From contig NW_006920877.1 of the NCBI RefSeq assembly GCF_000417875.1, positions 433,085-497,084 of the forward strand: a stretch of 64,000 bases of DNA. Direction: 5' to 3'. The DNA is from Pseudozyma flocculosa PF-1. Its lineage: Eukaryota > Basidiomycota > Ustilaginomycetes > Ustilaginales > Ustilaginaceae. Of this stretch, positions 11,338 to 22,040 are shown piece by piece. Under the pieces are notes generated by a model. The model saw nothing but the letters and a program-made list of their open reading frames with translations. It did not search any database and was not told where the DNA came from. Position 1 is the stretch's first letter, and the number at the start of each line of letters is the position of its first letter. The translations under genes and the position numbers were made by a program.

Positions 11338-11407
11338 CCCATACCCTCCCCTCTCCATTTGGTGCCCATCGCCGCGCCATCCTCCTCCTCCGCCAGCCGC
11401 CGTCGTC

Positions 11408-14400
11408 ATGAGTCGAGAGGCGCAGAAGCACGCTAACGAGCGAGCTTATGCGGCCGTCTTCTCGCGGACAAAGGCGGCGGCGGAGGCCAATCACTCGGAG
11501 TTCTTCCGTCAGATTTCCAGTCGCATCACCGCCAACCAGGGTACGGATCCAACCTCGGACACGTCTCCCGGCTATGCCAAGCAGAAGGCGGTGGTGGCAG
11601 CGAAGCTGGAGACGTTTACAGAACAGTACATCGGTGCGCTCGGCCTCGCCACCGACATCGACAAGTTCCTTTCGCCAACCGGCCCGAAGTTGGAACAGGA
11701 TCGGGCGTTTTTGAGAACCCTCCTTGAGTTTCTCGCCCGCCCAGAGGATGCGTCCGCGAGCCTCTCTATCGAGACGGTGCGCGGACGCATGGTCGAGGTG
11801 GTGCGCCAGCTCGAGGAGAGGCTGAGCCGTACGGTCCCCAGGGCCGTACGGAGGGACTTGACCCGGTATCTCGAGGGGGACCTGCGGGAGGATGCGGGTC
11901 TCTTAGACCCCATCCCCCGCATGGAGACGTCGGTGGAGGACATCTTGCATCTCATGCAATACGGGATCTTCGGGGGCGGCTTCGTCTTTAAGTCGCCCCG
12001 CGACCGGCTACAGATGCTGACCCTCCTGGCCACGCTTTGTAGCACAGGTGCCCGACCGGGGGAGATCGTCGTCTCGGACGGCTACGAGGCGAGCAACGAC
12101 GCCCTCCAGTACAAAGACTTACGCTTCCGCCTGCAAAAGGTCAGCAACAGCAACCCAACGATTCACCTGGATCTGACGATACGGAACGAGAAGGGACATC
12201 GCGGGGACCCGACAGCTTAGTAAGTCTTTGCCCCTCGATCCTGCCCTCTGCTGCCGCGCTCCCCGCGCTGAAGCGTCCCTTCGCCTCCCTTCTGCAGCCG
12301 GATCCAATCCATCTACAGCGCCCCTTGGATCCCGTTGGCGCTGGATGCAGCCACGCTCTTGCTCATTCTGGCCGTGCAAGACGGTGCGCTTGTCGACATC
12401 GACAACCTCGGCGCCGTATCGAGGATCCCGGCATCTGCGTTCGAGCCGTCCGGGTTTGTCGACCTCCCCATCAAGGCCACGATGCGCGAGACGCTCGTAC
12501 TCCGCCAGATCGACCACAAGCCGGGCGCCCGCGGATACACGGTCGATCCGGTAGCTGGGCTGCGCTACAGCAGCGTTGCGTGTGACCTCCGCCACGTTGC
12601 CATCGCGGCCGAGATGGCTGGGTTTGTCTTCTACGACATCCGCCGCATGGTCTTCAACGCTCTGCACCGACCGGACGTGCCGGAAGCCGACGCGCAGTTT
12701 GCCATGGGCCACAGACCAGGCACCGACACGATGCGCAAGCATTACCTGACAAAGCGAACGGGAGTCGACGTCGTCGGTCTGGTGGTGCGGGGCGAGCAGG
12801 TGCCCATGGCTGAGTTCCGCCAGCCTCGGGGCTTTGGCCGTTCCATGTACCCGGAGCTGACGGCAGAAGAGGAGGCCCAGCTCGAGGACGATCCCAGCCT
12901 CGCCCCGCTCAACGCACGCATCGCCGAGCTCTCTGTCGATCCTCGCCTCGAGCTGCCACCCGCTGCCGACGAGCCAGCTGCCGGTCCCCTGGGGCTCGAC
13001 CTGGAAGTGCAGCTCGCAGAAAGGCTCAAAGAGCGCAAAAGCTTGGCGGACAAAGTGCGCTACCGCAGAAAGAGGCTCCGACACGAGGCGCGACTCGCCA
13101 AGGGCGCCGCGATGCAGGAGGCCGAGCGCCGCCGCCGCTTGGCTGTCGGTCCCGCCACCCTCGAGGAGATCACCGACGATGAAGAGGTCGCAAGCACGCA
13201 AGACGCGGTGCTCGAGCAGGCTGCGCCGGGCCCCGTCGAGCAGCCAGCTGCGGCGTCGGCTCCAGCAACGGGCTCGGTTACGGATGGCGCCCAGGGCGTC
13301 GAAGACACCGATGACAATCCTTCGCTCGATACCTGGGCCGCACTGAGGTCAGATGGCAGCGATCCTCGCGCTTCTTCCCTGGCGACCGCGTTCGCCAGCA
13401 TCTCTGCTGCCACCTCCGGGAAGCACGAGGCCCCTTGCGATGTGACCGCCATCTTTGCCACCACAGATGCCCACGCCGCCATCGCAGAACGTTCCGACCC
13501 CCTCCTCAACGCGTCGGGCACCAAGACCGCCGCCTGGAGCGAGATCTGCGAGGGCTGCGGCCAGCCGCCGCCGGGTCTCGACCGCCGCAACCAGTGGTCG
13601 CACGTCGAGGGTTGTGTGCGCAGCCTGATCGAAAGCGAGGCCGCAAGTACAATCGCCGGCATCGTCGCCGGCGAGGGCTGCGCTGTCTCTGAGTGCAGCC
13701 ACGTCTTTGCGGCCTCCTATGAGCACGAGGGTGCCGCCACAGCGGCGCACGAGCACATCCGGGCTCATATCGACTCGAAGCTTCGCAAGAACGCCAGGCT
13801 GGCGTGCAACGTCGTCGACGGCGCCGACTCGCGCTGCAGCTTTGCCGTCTCCAACGGCAAGGAGTCCTTGCTCGCGTCCGACGCAGAAAGGGCTCTCTTT
13901 CTGGCCCACCTCGAGGCTGCCCATGGCTTGTCCATGGCGGATGCCACCTTCTGTCACCAGCACGACGTCTGGCTGATTGGCACCGTGGCGATCGAGGCGC
14001 ACTTCGCTCAGGACGTGGCGCAAAGGCTCGAGCACCTCGACAGCACCGACATCTCTGGCCACCATTGTCCGATCTGCCTGATCGACGCCTACTTGCGTCC
14101 ATCCAAGAGGGACAAGTACTTCGCCACTACCCACCTGGTGGAAGAGCACGTCGCAGTCCACCACGTCGTCAACGTCCGCGAAGAGGTTCGCACCTGCGAG
14201 CTCTGCGATACCCTGCACGCCGCCATCGACTTCCCACAGCATCTGATCGAGGACCACGGCATTGCGCTCTGCGGCCGTGGCGACGATGGCAAGCCCCGTT
14301 CCTTTTACGACGAGCCCGACAAGCTCTTCGCCAAGACGGACGGGATGAGAGAGAACTTCCTGCTCTTTGTGGGCAGCGGACACGAGGTCGAAACGGGATC

Positions 14401-15268
14401 CTCGGCCCTGCGTCGCTCCTGGGGCAAGATCCGCAACCGTTCGGCGGTGCAGGCCATCGCGGCCTCCTCGTCATCGAGAGCGCAAAGGCAGACAAGGGCG
14501 GGCCTCGATGACGAGGCGAGGGCAGAGCAGAGGAGGGCGAAAAGGGCGGAGGAGCGAGTGCGCGAGGAGGAGGATCCGAGCCTCCGGGAGGAGCGCCTGG
14601 AGCGGGGAAAGGCGGAGAGGGCACGCAGGCGGGCTCGGGAGGAGGATGATCCGGTCCTGCGGGAGCAGCGCCTGGAAAAGGAGAGGCAGAGGTGGAAGGA
14701 GCGGGACGATGAGGTGGTGGAGAGGCGGCGGGTTCAGGACAGAGAGAGGAGAGAGCGCAAGACGGAGGAGGAGAAAGAGGTCCAGAGGGAGAAGGATCGA
14801 GCCCGCTACCCGGCGCGAAAGGAGGCCCTGATCACTCAACAGAAGGCCAAGCGAGCGGCCCGAAACGACGAGGAGCGGGCCGAAGACGCCCGCAAGGCCA
14901 AGGCCCGGAGGATTGCGCCGACGGCCGAGTCGAAGGCGGCCAAGGCCGCCTACGACAAGGCACGCAAGGCCGCAAGGAGCCCAGAAGAAAAAGCGGAGGC
15001 GCTGCGGAAGCGCCGGGAGTACCGCGCGAGGACCAACACGCCGGAAAAGAAGGCGAAGCACGCGCGGGAGGAACGGGAAAAACGCGCAGCCAAGAAGGCC
15101 GGTCCTGCGGTCGCGAGCAGCAGCAGGAAGACGGCCAGCAAGGACGACGAGGCCAAGAAGGCCGGTCCTGCGGTCGCGAGCAGCAGCAGGAAGACGGCCA
15201 GCAAGGACGACGAAGCCGACTATGAGGAGGAGGAGGAGGAGGACGACGACGACGACGACGACGACTAG
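11408..15268 (+). CDS. DUF3435 tyrosine recombinase with C2H2-like fingers (Starship-captain family)
   Basis: Probable DNA-mobilising site-specific recombinase. CDS is 11408-12219 joined to 12298-15268, 1,260 residues. The 78-base intron has donor GTAAGT and acceptor CTGCAG; the split codon makes Tyr. Residues 1-200 are helical. The catalytic core is about 200-430, with the tyrosine-recombinase signature at Arg216 (STGARPGEIV), Lys262 (RNEKGHR), Tyr383/Arg386 (YDIRR), His409 (MGHRPGTDT) and Tyr420 (MRKHYL). The order and spacing match DUF3435. Residues about 685-925 hold five Cys/His clusters (for example CEGC...H...C, CPIC...H....H, CELC...H....H) resembling C2H2 fingers. About 990-1200 is a highly charged helical stretch rich in R, E and K, then a 21-residue exact duplication and an acidic end. 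All five catalytic positions look intact, so the gene is not an obvious relic. The start was set at 11408 because the upstream frame is proline-rich leader. It converges on FDH with 483 bases between stops. Confidence 0.9.
12220..12297 (+). other. Intron of the recombinase gene
   Basis: GTAAGTCTTTG donor, CGCTGAAG branch-like site, pyrimidine tract and TTCTGCAG acceptor. Its removal joins NEKGHRGDPTA to YRIQSIYSAPWIPL in frame, keeping the recombinase fold continuous. Confidence 0.88.
15089..15214 (+). repeat. 63-base tandem duplication inside the recombinase tail
   Basis: Two copies, 15089-15151 and 15152-15214, differing by one base (GAGGCC against GAAGCC). Each encodes 21 residues beginning AKKAGPAVASSSRKTASK. 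Near identity implies a recent event. Confidence 0.92.
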
Positions 15269-15405
15269 TTGCAAGAATAAGGCCCCGACGACGACGACGA
15301 CGACGACGACGACTGGCTGCAACAACTAGCTGCAACAACAAGGCGCCCAACGACGACAGCGAGCCGCAACAACAAGGCGCCCAATGACGACGAAGCCGAC
15401 GAGGA
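15218..15405 (+). repeat. GAG/GAC trinucleotide tracts and CAACAA-rich degenerate repeats spanning the recombinase stop
   Basis: GAG and then GAC runs encode the acidic C-terminus. The stop TAG at 15266-15268 is followed by a second GAC run (about 15286-15312) and further GGCTGCAACAAC/AAGGCGCCCAA units up to about 15400, so the repeat array continues into the 3' flank. Confidence 0.8.
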
Positions 15406-15751
15406 CAACGACGAGAAGCTCCAAGCCTCGCGTGAATGGTATCACCTCCCTCGCGTCGGATCGCAACCCTGCCAAACGTCGTCTCCTCAGCATCATTGTG
15501 ATCGCGTAGGGTCCAAGCACAAAGCGCGGAGCAGGGCGCTGCGAACCTCGAATGTGACCATTGAGCACACCCGCGCGCTGTACGAGCCAATGCCAAGTTT
15601 GGTTAAAGCTGTCTGGAGAGGCCTCGTTGCACAGTCTGCTCAAAGGTCGCGGATCGAGGAGGGGAACATGATCAAGTCGCAACCGCGATCTTCTGACATT
15701 TCTGCAACGTCGACTGGTGCTGCTCAGCACCGCTCGCTCGTCTATCTGCTC

Positions 15752-17368
15752 CTACTTGCGCTGCCCGTAGGCCTTGGTAGCATATGCGCCGCCCTCGACG
15801 ATGACGTTGGCGGGCTCCTCTGCAGGTCGTGGTAGGTGAAGGGGCGAGAGGTGTGCCGAGTGTCAGCGCCATGTCTGTACGATGTCCCACCCCTGCCTCG
15901 ACCCCCGCTCCTGACAGCATCCCCCAACACTTACGCTTCTCGCCGGCAAAGTAGCGGCGCAGGATCTCCTTGGTACCGGCGGCGTAGCGGGCCTGGGCGT
16001 CGATGGAGGTTCCCTGTTGGAGGATTTTCACCAAGAAGAAGCATCGCCGAAAAATGCGTCCGGTCAGCGCCGCTTGACCCACGGTGTCGCCGCCGCCACC
16101 GCGGACAACGCCATCCCCCGCGACGTCGTCGCGGCCGCACAACACTCACGGAAACATGCGGAGTCATCGCATTGCCGTTGGGCGCCTGAGACTTGTAAAA
16201 AGCCGTCCTAAATGGGTGGTCCTGCGCGAGTACGAATCCGAGGAGTGGACGACGACGGATCAGCGAAAGATCGAGGCGACGAGCGTATCGGCGGGCCGAG
16301 GGGGGAAGGGGGATCGACTTACCTTGGGGGCGGGCTGGATGCTGGAGACGTCACCGCCGTAACCGCGGATGTGGCCGCTGGCGAGGGCGTCCTTGACGGC
16401 CTGGGCGTCGACGATGGCGCCGCGGGCGGTGTTGACGATCCAGGCGCCCTTCTTGAGCCAGGAGAGCTTCTCTGCGTTGATGAGGCCCTTGGTCTCGGGG
16501 TAGAGGGGGCAGTTGATGGTGAGGACGTCGAGCTCCGAGAGGAACTGCTTGAGGTCCTCGCGGCGCTCGGCGCCCGTGTCGCGCTCGAGGGCCTCGTTGC
16601 GCTGGTAGTCGTAGTAAGTCAGCTTGGCGCAGTCAAAGGGCTTGAGGCGCTGGAGGACACGCGAGCCGATGCGTCCGGAGCCGAGGGTGCCTGCGAGGTG
16701 GTGTGAGCGAGGGAGAGAGGGAGGGTCAGGACACCTGGTCAGCCCGGTGAATGGCGGGAAAGAGGGCGGCCCGCCGACTACTCACCGACCACCTTGCCCT
16801 CGAGGTCGTAGGTGTCGCGGGCGACCTCGGAGACGTTCCATCCGCCGCCGAGGTACTGCTGGTTGGCGGGGACAAAGTTGCGGACGAGGTTGAGGATGGT
16901 CATGACGACGTGCTCTGCGACGCTGACGACGTTGGATCCGGTGACCTCGTAGACCGAGATGCCGCGCTGGTTGGCGACGTCGAGGTCGACGTGGTCGGAG
17001 CCGACGCCGGCGGTGATGCAGCACTTGAGGTTCTTTGCCTCGTCGAGGACCTCCTTTGTGAGGTAGCCCGGGTGGAAGGGCGTGGTGATGACAATCTCGG
17101 CGTCCTTGACGTGCTGGCGGAAGGCGGAGCCGGCGCCCTCCTTGTCGTCGGTGACGACGAGCTCGTGGCCCTGCTCCTTGAGCCAGTCTGCGATGCCGAG
17201 CTTGTTCTCGACGGTGCCGAGCAGGCGGGGCTCCTCCTGGGCGTGCTTGCCGCCAGAGTAAAGGACAGCGACAATCTTGGTCATGTTGGCGTGCGAGGTG
17301 GCAAAGGTGCGGGTGGGGTTGAGAGTGCGGGGGGCAAAGTTGCGAAGAAGAGAGGTGCGAGCGAGCAT
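15752..17368 (-). CDS. NAD-dependent formate dehydrogenase, mitochondrial-type
   Basis: Oxidises formate to CO2 with NAD. Five exons: 17368-16786, 16690-16323, 16221-16150, 16013-15935, 15819-15752; 389 residues. All introns have GTGAGT/GTAAGT donors and CAG acceptors, and the phases fit throughout. Residues 1-28 are a mitochondrial presequence ([21 protein letters not shown]). The catalytic N-domain starts at [12 protein letters not shown]. The Rossmann motif is GTLGSGRIG, formed across the first splice. NTARG supplies the formate-binding Arg. QPAPK and MTPHVSGTS supply the Gln/His pair. The end [14 protein letters not shown] is typical of the family. A second in-frame ATG at 17284 could give a cytosolic form. 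A TATA box lies only about 50 bases upstream. Formate detoxification or NADH supply are both plausible roles. Confidence 0.95.
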
Positions 17369-17416
17369 GTTGGCGGAGAAGAGAGTCGGGATAGGCTGGA
17401 TGATCTGCGAGGGTGG

Positions 17417-17424
17417 TTTATATA
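17417..17424 (-). promoter_or_regulatory. TATA box of the FDH gene
   Basis: TATATAAA on the minus strand, 49 bases before the ATG at 17368. This predicts a leader of only some 20-25 nucleotides. Confidence 0.7.
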
Positions 17425-20309
17425 GGCGATGGCGTGGATCCTGGACGGGGGAGAAGGGCGACGACGGAGATTGGGGCCCGAGAGCAGACGGCGGCGGTGG
17501 CGGCGAAGTGACCGAGAAGAAGGGGGGGAAAGGCGGACAAGGGGACCGAGGACCCAACAACGGGCGAGAGAAAGGTGAGCGACGAGGGCGACGAGGGCCG
17601 AGACAAGGGAGCTGGCGGACCGCTCGACGCGGCAGAGACGGCAAGGCAGCGGCGAGCATGACGACGCAACACCTTCGCCTACGAGGGGGCGGCGGCAAAC
17701 GACACCTCTGCTGGACAGCCGAGGCGGCCTCTGCCCCGCACAAGAAGGCCCCTTCTGTGGCCCCAGAGTCCCGGTTGAGGCCGCTGGCACCAGGGGCAAG
17801 GCCAACATGCTCCAGGGGGGCGAGGTTACCGTAGGTCGCCGATGGCGCGCCGTGAGGGGGCCGACGGCGGTCGAGGGACAAAGGCGAATGGGCCACCCTT
17901 GCTTGGCTCCCCTCTCCCCTCTCCCCCTCCCGCTCCCCCCCAACCTCCATCCTTCGATCTGCCCGCCAGCCTCGTCTGGCGCCGCTCTCCGCCGGCCCGC
18001 CCGCTGCGCCTGGGACAAGTGTGGGGTAATTCCCCCTCGGTCGCCGCCAGCTCAGCAGGCCTGTCACGGCACGGCAAGCGTGCAGCCCTGTGCAGCCAAA
18101 AAGGGTGCAGCCAGCAAAGCGCCGGCCGGCCGGATGTCAAGGCGCGGCGAGAAATGCAACTCACAGGTCAACTGGCAAGTCGCAGGCTGGCGCGATATCG
18201 TTTCGTGCCAAGGTGTTGCGGGTGGGGTCAACGAGGGGAGCGAGCAGAGTTGGGGGCGAGGAATCATCCCTACCTGGCACCAACCTCGAGCCTCCTTTTG
18301 TTCCTTCCCAGCCATCGTCGAGGTCAGGCGACGGCGACGAGGACGACGACGGCGGCGGCGGCGACAAACACCTCTGGGAACCACCGACACCGCCGTCGAT
18401 ATCGCGAGCGAGGGCAGTACTCGATCGTCGTCTGCCCCCCCACTCCGAGACCCAAAAAGTCAGCCGGGCAGCCAAAACTCATCATCATCGAGCGATCAGG
18501 CGGCAACCAAGCCGACGGCGGCATGGATCGCATCAAGCGCAGACCCCCCTTGACTCTTCCCACATCGCATCGGCATGCGCTCACCGCCGTCGCTTTTACC
18601 TTCTGTATGTACCAGGCCATCGCAGTGCATCCCGACCGTCCTGACCTCGCTCAACTCTCCCTCCCTTTTCCTCTCACTCCGACGTCTTGCTTCGCCTTCA
18701 TCGGCACGCTGCCCTTTGCGGACTTTAGCGGTGATTGCGCGCACCCTCTTCGTTCTTCCCGTCAGCGGCGGCTTGTCCCTCGTCACCGGTGGCCCTTGCA
18801 GCAGAGATACCTCAGGTGTGTGTCCCACGGCGATCCGGTTCGTGCTCTGACGGGGCATGTAGGTGCGGCAGATGCCTTGCTCGCCTGGCTACATAGAGCC
18901 GACGATTCGGTGGGCTACACGCGGTATGGTACAGGCGTCGAGCTGATCCTGTCCTGCCCACCTCTTTGTTATCCTCGAGCGGGGCTCATCGAGGGCCGGA
19001 TGGCTGGACCGCAAGGTAACATTACGTTGCCGATGCGACTCTCGGCTCGACGCTAGGCTGAGAAGTACGACCGAGGAAAGAGCGCAGCAGCCACCGCCGT
19101 CTACCGCCCCTACGGGTACCTTCCCCGTTTGTAAGAGGGAGGGGAGGGGAGCGTCGGTGCCAGCAGGTCCCAAGACGTCACACTTCGCCTCCGACGACCA
19201 CGCACCCACGCACTTCGAGACGGAAAAAGGCGGACATGACCCCATACGGCCTCCATCCACGCCCTGCTTGCGCTGTTATGTAGCCCAGACGTTCTTCTTC
19301 CCGACCGACCGCGAGTGCGAGCGATCTGGGGAGCCACCTCGCCTCGTCTCTCCTCCTCTTCAATCCAGGGTCGAAAGTACACAATGACGTGGAGGACGGT
19401 GCAACCGGCCCTCGGTTCCAGCCAGAGGGAACCAACGAGAGCTGCGGTGATAAGTACGAAGGAGAGGGGAGGCGGATGCACGGTGGATGTTGCTCCTCGC
19501 TGCCTGCCGGATCGACTCTTCCTTGCCAGCTTGGTCGGNACGGGTCNCGATCTGAGCTGCCAAGGCACGACCGAGGGGGTAAGTAGGGNNNNNNNNNNNN
19601 NNNNNNNNCTCTCCTCGTGTGTCGTCGCGAGTCTCGGNGGGGNGGGGGGGGCGTCGAGGCGGTTTCAGTCGCCGCGCTATCCCCGAAGCGCGATGCACGG
19701 TCCACTTTGCGAAGAATCGCCTGGCCTGGCCATGGAGGCTACGTTAGTGGAGGCTGCAATGGTCGCGCTCGGTATCGGGTGCTCTGACGCAGGCGAGCCC
19801 ATCGGGTAGGGCAGGCTCGTCGACAACCTCGCGATCGACACCGCACCGCACCTCGATCCGAACATCGTGCATCGGCTACCGGGTAGCGGCGAGAGCCGAG
19901 CTGCCGAATCCCGCAGCGGCGGAACAGGCTATCGCGGACGTCGCTCGCTCCACACCGCTTTGCCGTGCGACTGCACATCTCGCGCGAGGTGCCCGCTGAC
20001 CGGCCCCCGGCACCTCCCTCCCGTCCGTCCGTCCGTCCGTCCGTGCCTGCCATCGCCGTCGAGGCCCGTCGCCAGCCCATGCCATCTCGATCCACGACCG
20101 GCGAGCCATCGCTTCTACCGTATACTCCTCTCCGCAACGCCGAGAGATCAACGTAAACGACGTAGAAATTGTCATCAGGGGGAATGCCATCTTTGTGTGT
20201 TTTTACATGAACGTGGACCTGTCAACGACTCCAACACCCCCCTCCTCCGCGACACGGCCGCCCTGCCATCGTCCGCCCGGCGTCCGTCCGGCGGCTATGC
20301 GCGCGACGC
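17425..20309. other. Gene-poor stretch upstream of FDH, with assembly gap
   Basis: Holds the FDH upstream region and PCK1 3' flank. Long open frames occur (for example 17842-19056 plus) but have low-complexity, arginine/proline-rich translations with no family resemblance. A small spliced gene around 18524-18900 cannot be excluded. Uncalled bases at 19540, 19547, 19589-19608, 19638 and 19643 mark a sequencing gap. A CGTC microsatellite lies at about 20021-20044. Confidence 0.5.
19589..19608. other. Run of N (assembly gap)
   Basis: A block of about 20 uncalled bases with single Ns on both sides. Sequence quality around 19540-19645 is poor, so nothing should be inferred across it. Confidence 0.97.
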
Positions 20310-21968
20310 TCAGGCCGACGGGCCGGCGGCGGCGACCTCGGGTGCGACGTCGGCGGCATACTTCTCAAAGTTGTCCTTGAACAGGCCGGCGAGGTTCTTG
20401 ACCTCGGCGGCAAAGGCGTTCTTGTCGCTCCAGGCCGAGGCCGGGTTGAGGAGCTCGCTGGGGACGCCCTCGACGGCCTTGGGCACCTTGAGGTTGAACG
20501 TGTTAAAGTCCTCGTACTCGGCCTTGGCGAGCGAGCCGTTGTGGACGGCGTCGATGATCTTGCGCGTGTACTTGAGCGGGCAGCGCTTGCCGACGCCAAA
20601 CTTGCCGCCGACCCAGCCCGTGTTGATGAGGTAGACGTCGGCCTTGTGGCGCTGCATGCGCTCGGCGAGCATGGCGGCGTAGACGCGCGGGTGGAGCACC
20701 AGGAAGGGCTGGCCGTAGCACGCGCTGAAGGTGGGGACGGGCGACGAGATCTCGTCCTCGGTGCCGGGCGTCTTGGACGTGTAGCCGGCGATGAAGTGGT
20801 ACTGGGCCTGGTCCGACGACAGCTTCGAGACGGGCGGCAGCACGCCGTAGGCGTCGCAGGTGAGCATGATGATGTTCTTGGGCGGCGAGTTGGCCATGCA
20901 CGGGATCTTGGCGTTGGGGATGTACTCGATGGGGTAGGCGCAGCGCGTGTTCTCGGTGATCGAGGCGTCCTCGTAGTCGGCGACGCGGGTGTGCTTGTCG
21001 TAGACGACGTTCTCGAGGATGGAGCCGTAGCGGATGGCGTGGTAGATTTCGGGCTCCTTTTCGGCAGAGAGGCCGATGGTCTTGGCGTAGCAGCCGCCCT
21101 CGATGTTGGCGACGCCGGTGTCGGTCCAGACGTGCTCGTCGTCGCCAATCAGGGCGCGGTTGGGGTCGGCCGAGAGCGTCGTCTTGCCGGTGCCCGAGAG
21201 GCCAAAGAAGAGGGTGACGTCGCCGTCGGCGCCGACGTTGGCCGACGAGTGGAGCGAGAGCTGCTTGAACTTGACGGGCTGGAGGTAGTGCATGACCGAG
21301 AAGACGCCCTTCTTCATCTCGCCGGCGTATTCGGTGCCGAGGATGACCATCTCTCGGCGCTTAAAGTTGATCTCGACCGACGTCGTCGACGTCATGCCGG
21401 CGGTGAAGCGGTTGGCGGGGAACTGGCCGGCGTTGTAGATGATAAAGTCGGGCTCGCCAAAGTTCTCGAGCTCCTCGGGCGTGGGCCGGATGAGCATGTT
21501 GTGCATGAAGAGGGCGTGGTAGGCACGGGCGCAGATGACGCGGACCTTGATGCGGTACTTGGGGTCCCAGCAGGCGAAGCCGTCAAAGACGTAGATGTCC
21601 TCGCGGGTGTTGAGGTAGTCGATGGCGCGCTCGCGATTGATCTCGAACGTGTGCTCGTCCATCTTGATGTTGACGGGGCCCCACCAGACCTGGTCCTTGG
21701 ACGTCTCCTCGAAGACGATGCGCTTGTCCTTGGGCGATCGGCCCGTCTTCTTGCCGGAAAAGTTGATCAGCGCACCCGTCGACGAGATGACGGCGCCCTC
21801 CTTCTGGATAGCATCCTCGTACAGCTGGGCGACCGAGGCGTTGCGCTTGAGGTGGATCTTGTCCATGTCGAAGCCGGCATCAGAGAAGAGCTTGAGGTTC
21901 TCGCCGAGCAGCGAGTAGTGGGGGTTGTGGGTGGGCAGGTCATCGTGGTGGTTGCCGGGCGAGGTCAT
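20310..21968 (-). CDS. PCK1: Phosphoenolpyruvate carboxykinase (ATP)
   Basis: Cytosolic gluconeogenic enzyme converting oxaloacetate and ATP to PEP. A single exon of 552 residues, the family's usual length. Visible motifs: substrate-site [10 protein letters not shown]-loop kinase-1a [11 protein letters not shown] near residue 255, followed by metal/ATP-site LIGDDEHVW; and the later [10 protein letters not shown] and KRCPLKYTR segments. The start at 21968 ([10 protein letters not shown]) gives the normal N-terminus. The frame is open to 22079, but that part follows a good splice acceptor and is probably leader. A likely 5' leader intron and a TATA box about 1.16 kb upstream are listed separately. 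Expected to be glucose-repressed, by analogy only. Confidence 0.97.
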   Translation of the reverse strand: MTSPGNHHDDLPTHNPHYSLLGENLKLFSDAGFDMDKIHLKRNASVAQLYEDAIQKEGAVISSTGALINFSGKKTGRSPKDKRIVFEETSKDQVWWGPVNIKMDEHTFEINRERAIDYLNTREDIYVFDGFACWDPKYRIKVRVICARAYHALFMHNMLIRPTPEELENFGEPDFIIYNAGQFPANRFTAGMTSTTSVEINFKRREMVILGTEYAGEMKKGVFSVMHYLQPVKFKQLSLHSSANVGADGDVTLFFGLSGTGKTTLSADPNRALIGDDEHVWTDTGVANIEGGCYAKTIGLSAEKEPEIYHAIRYGSILENVVYDKHTRVADYEDASITENTRCAYPIEYIPNAKIPCMANSPPKNIIMLTCDAYGVLPPVSKLSSDQAQYHFIAGYTSKTPGTEDEISSPVPTFSACYGQPFLVLHPRVYAAMLAERMQRHKADVYLINTGWVGGKFGVGKRCPLKYTRKIIDAVHNGSLAKAEYEDFNTFNLKVPKAVEGVPSELLNPASAWSDKNAFAAEVKNLAGLFKDNFEKYAADVAPEVAAAGPSA

Positions 21969-22040
21969 CTTGGGCGAGTGGCTGGCGGTGGTGTTGTCGG
22001 TGATTCGGTGCTGGTGATACAGTGGGAGCGTGACGGATGC

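Noticed and set aside
12119..13201. 360-codon minus-strand frame opposite the recombinase
   Set aside because: Antisense shadow of the recombinase exons; the plus-strand frame has clear DUF3435 motifs.
17842..19056. 404-codon plus-strand open frame
   Set aside because: The translation is Arg/Pro/Ser-rich with no domain or hydrophobic pattern, and overlapping frames on the other strand are equally open. GC-rich DNA gives long chance frames.
15752..22000. FDH and PCK1 as cargo of a Starship led by the recombinase
   Set aside because: Both are common core fungal genes, oriented toward the recombinase, and no element borders or other cargo were found. Kept only as a remote possibility.
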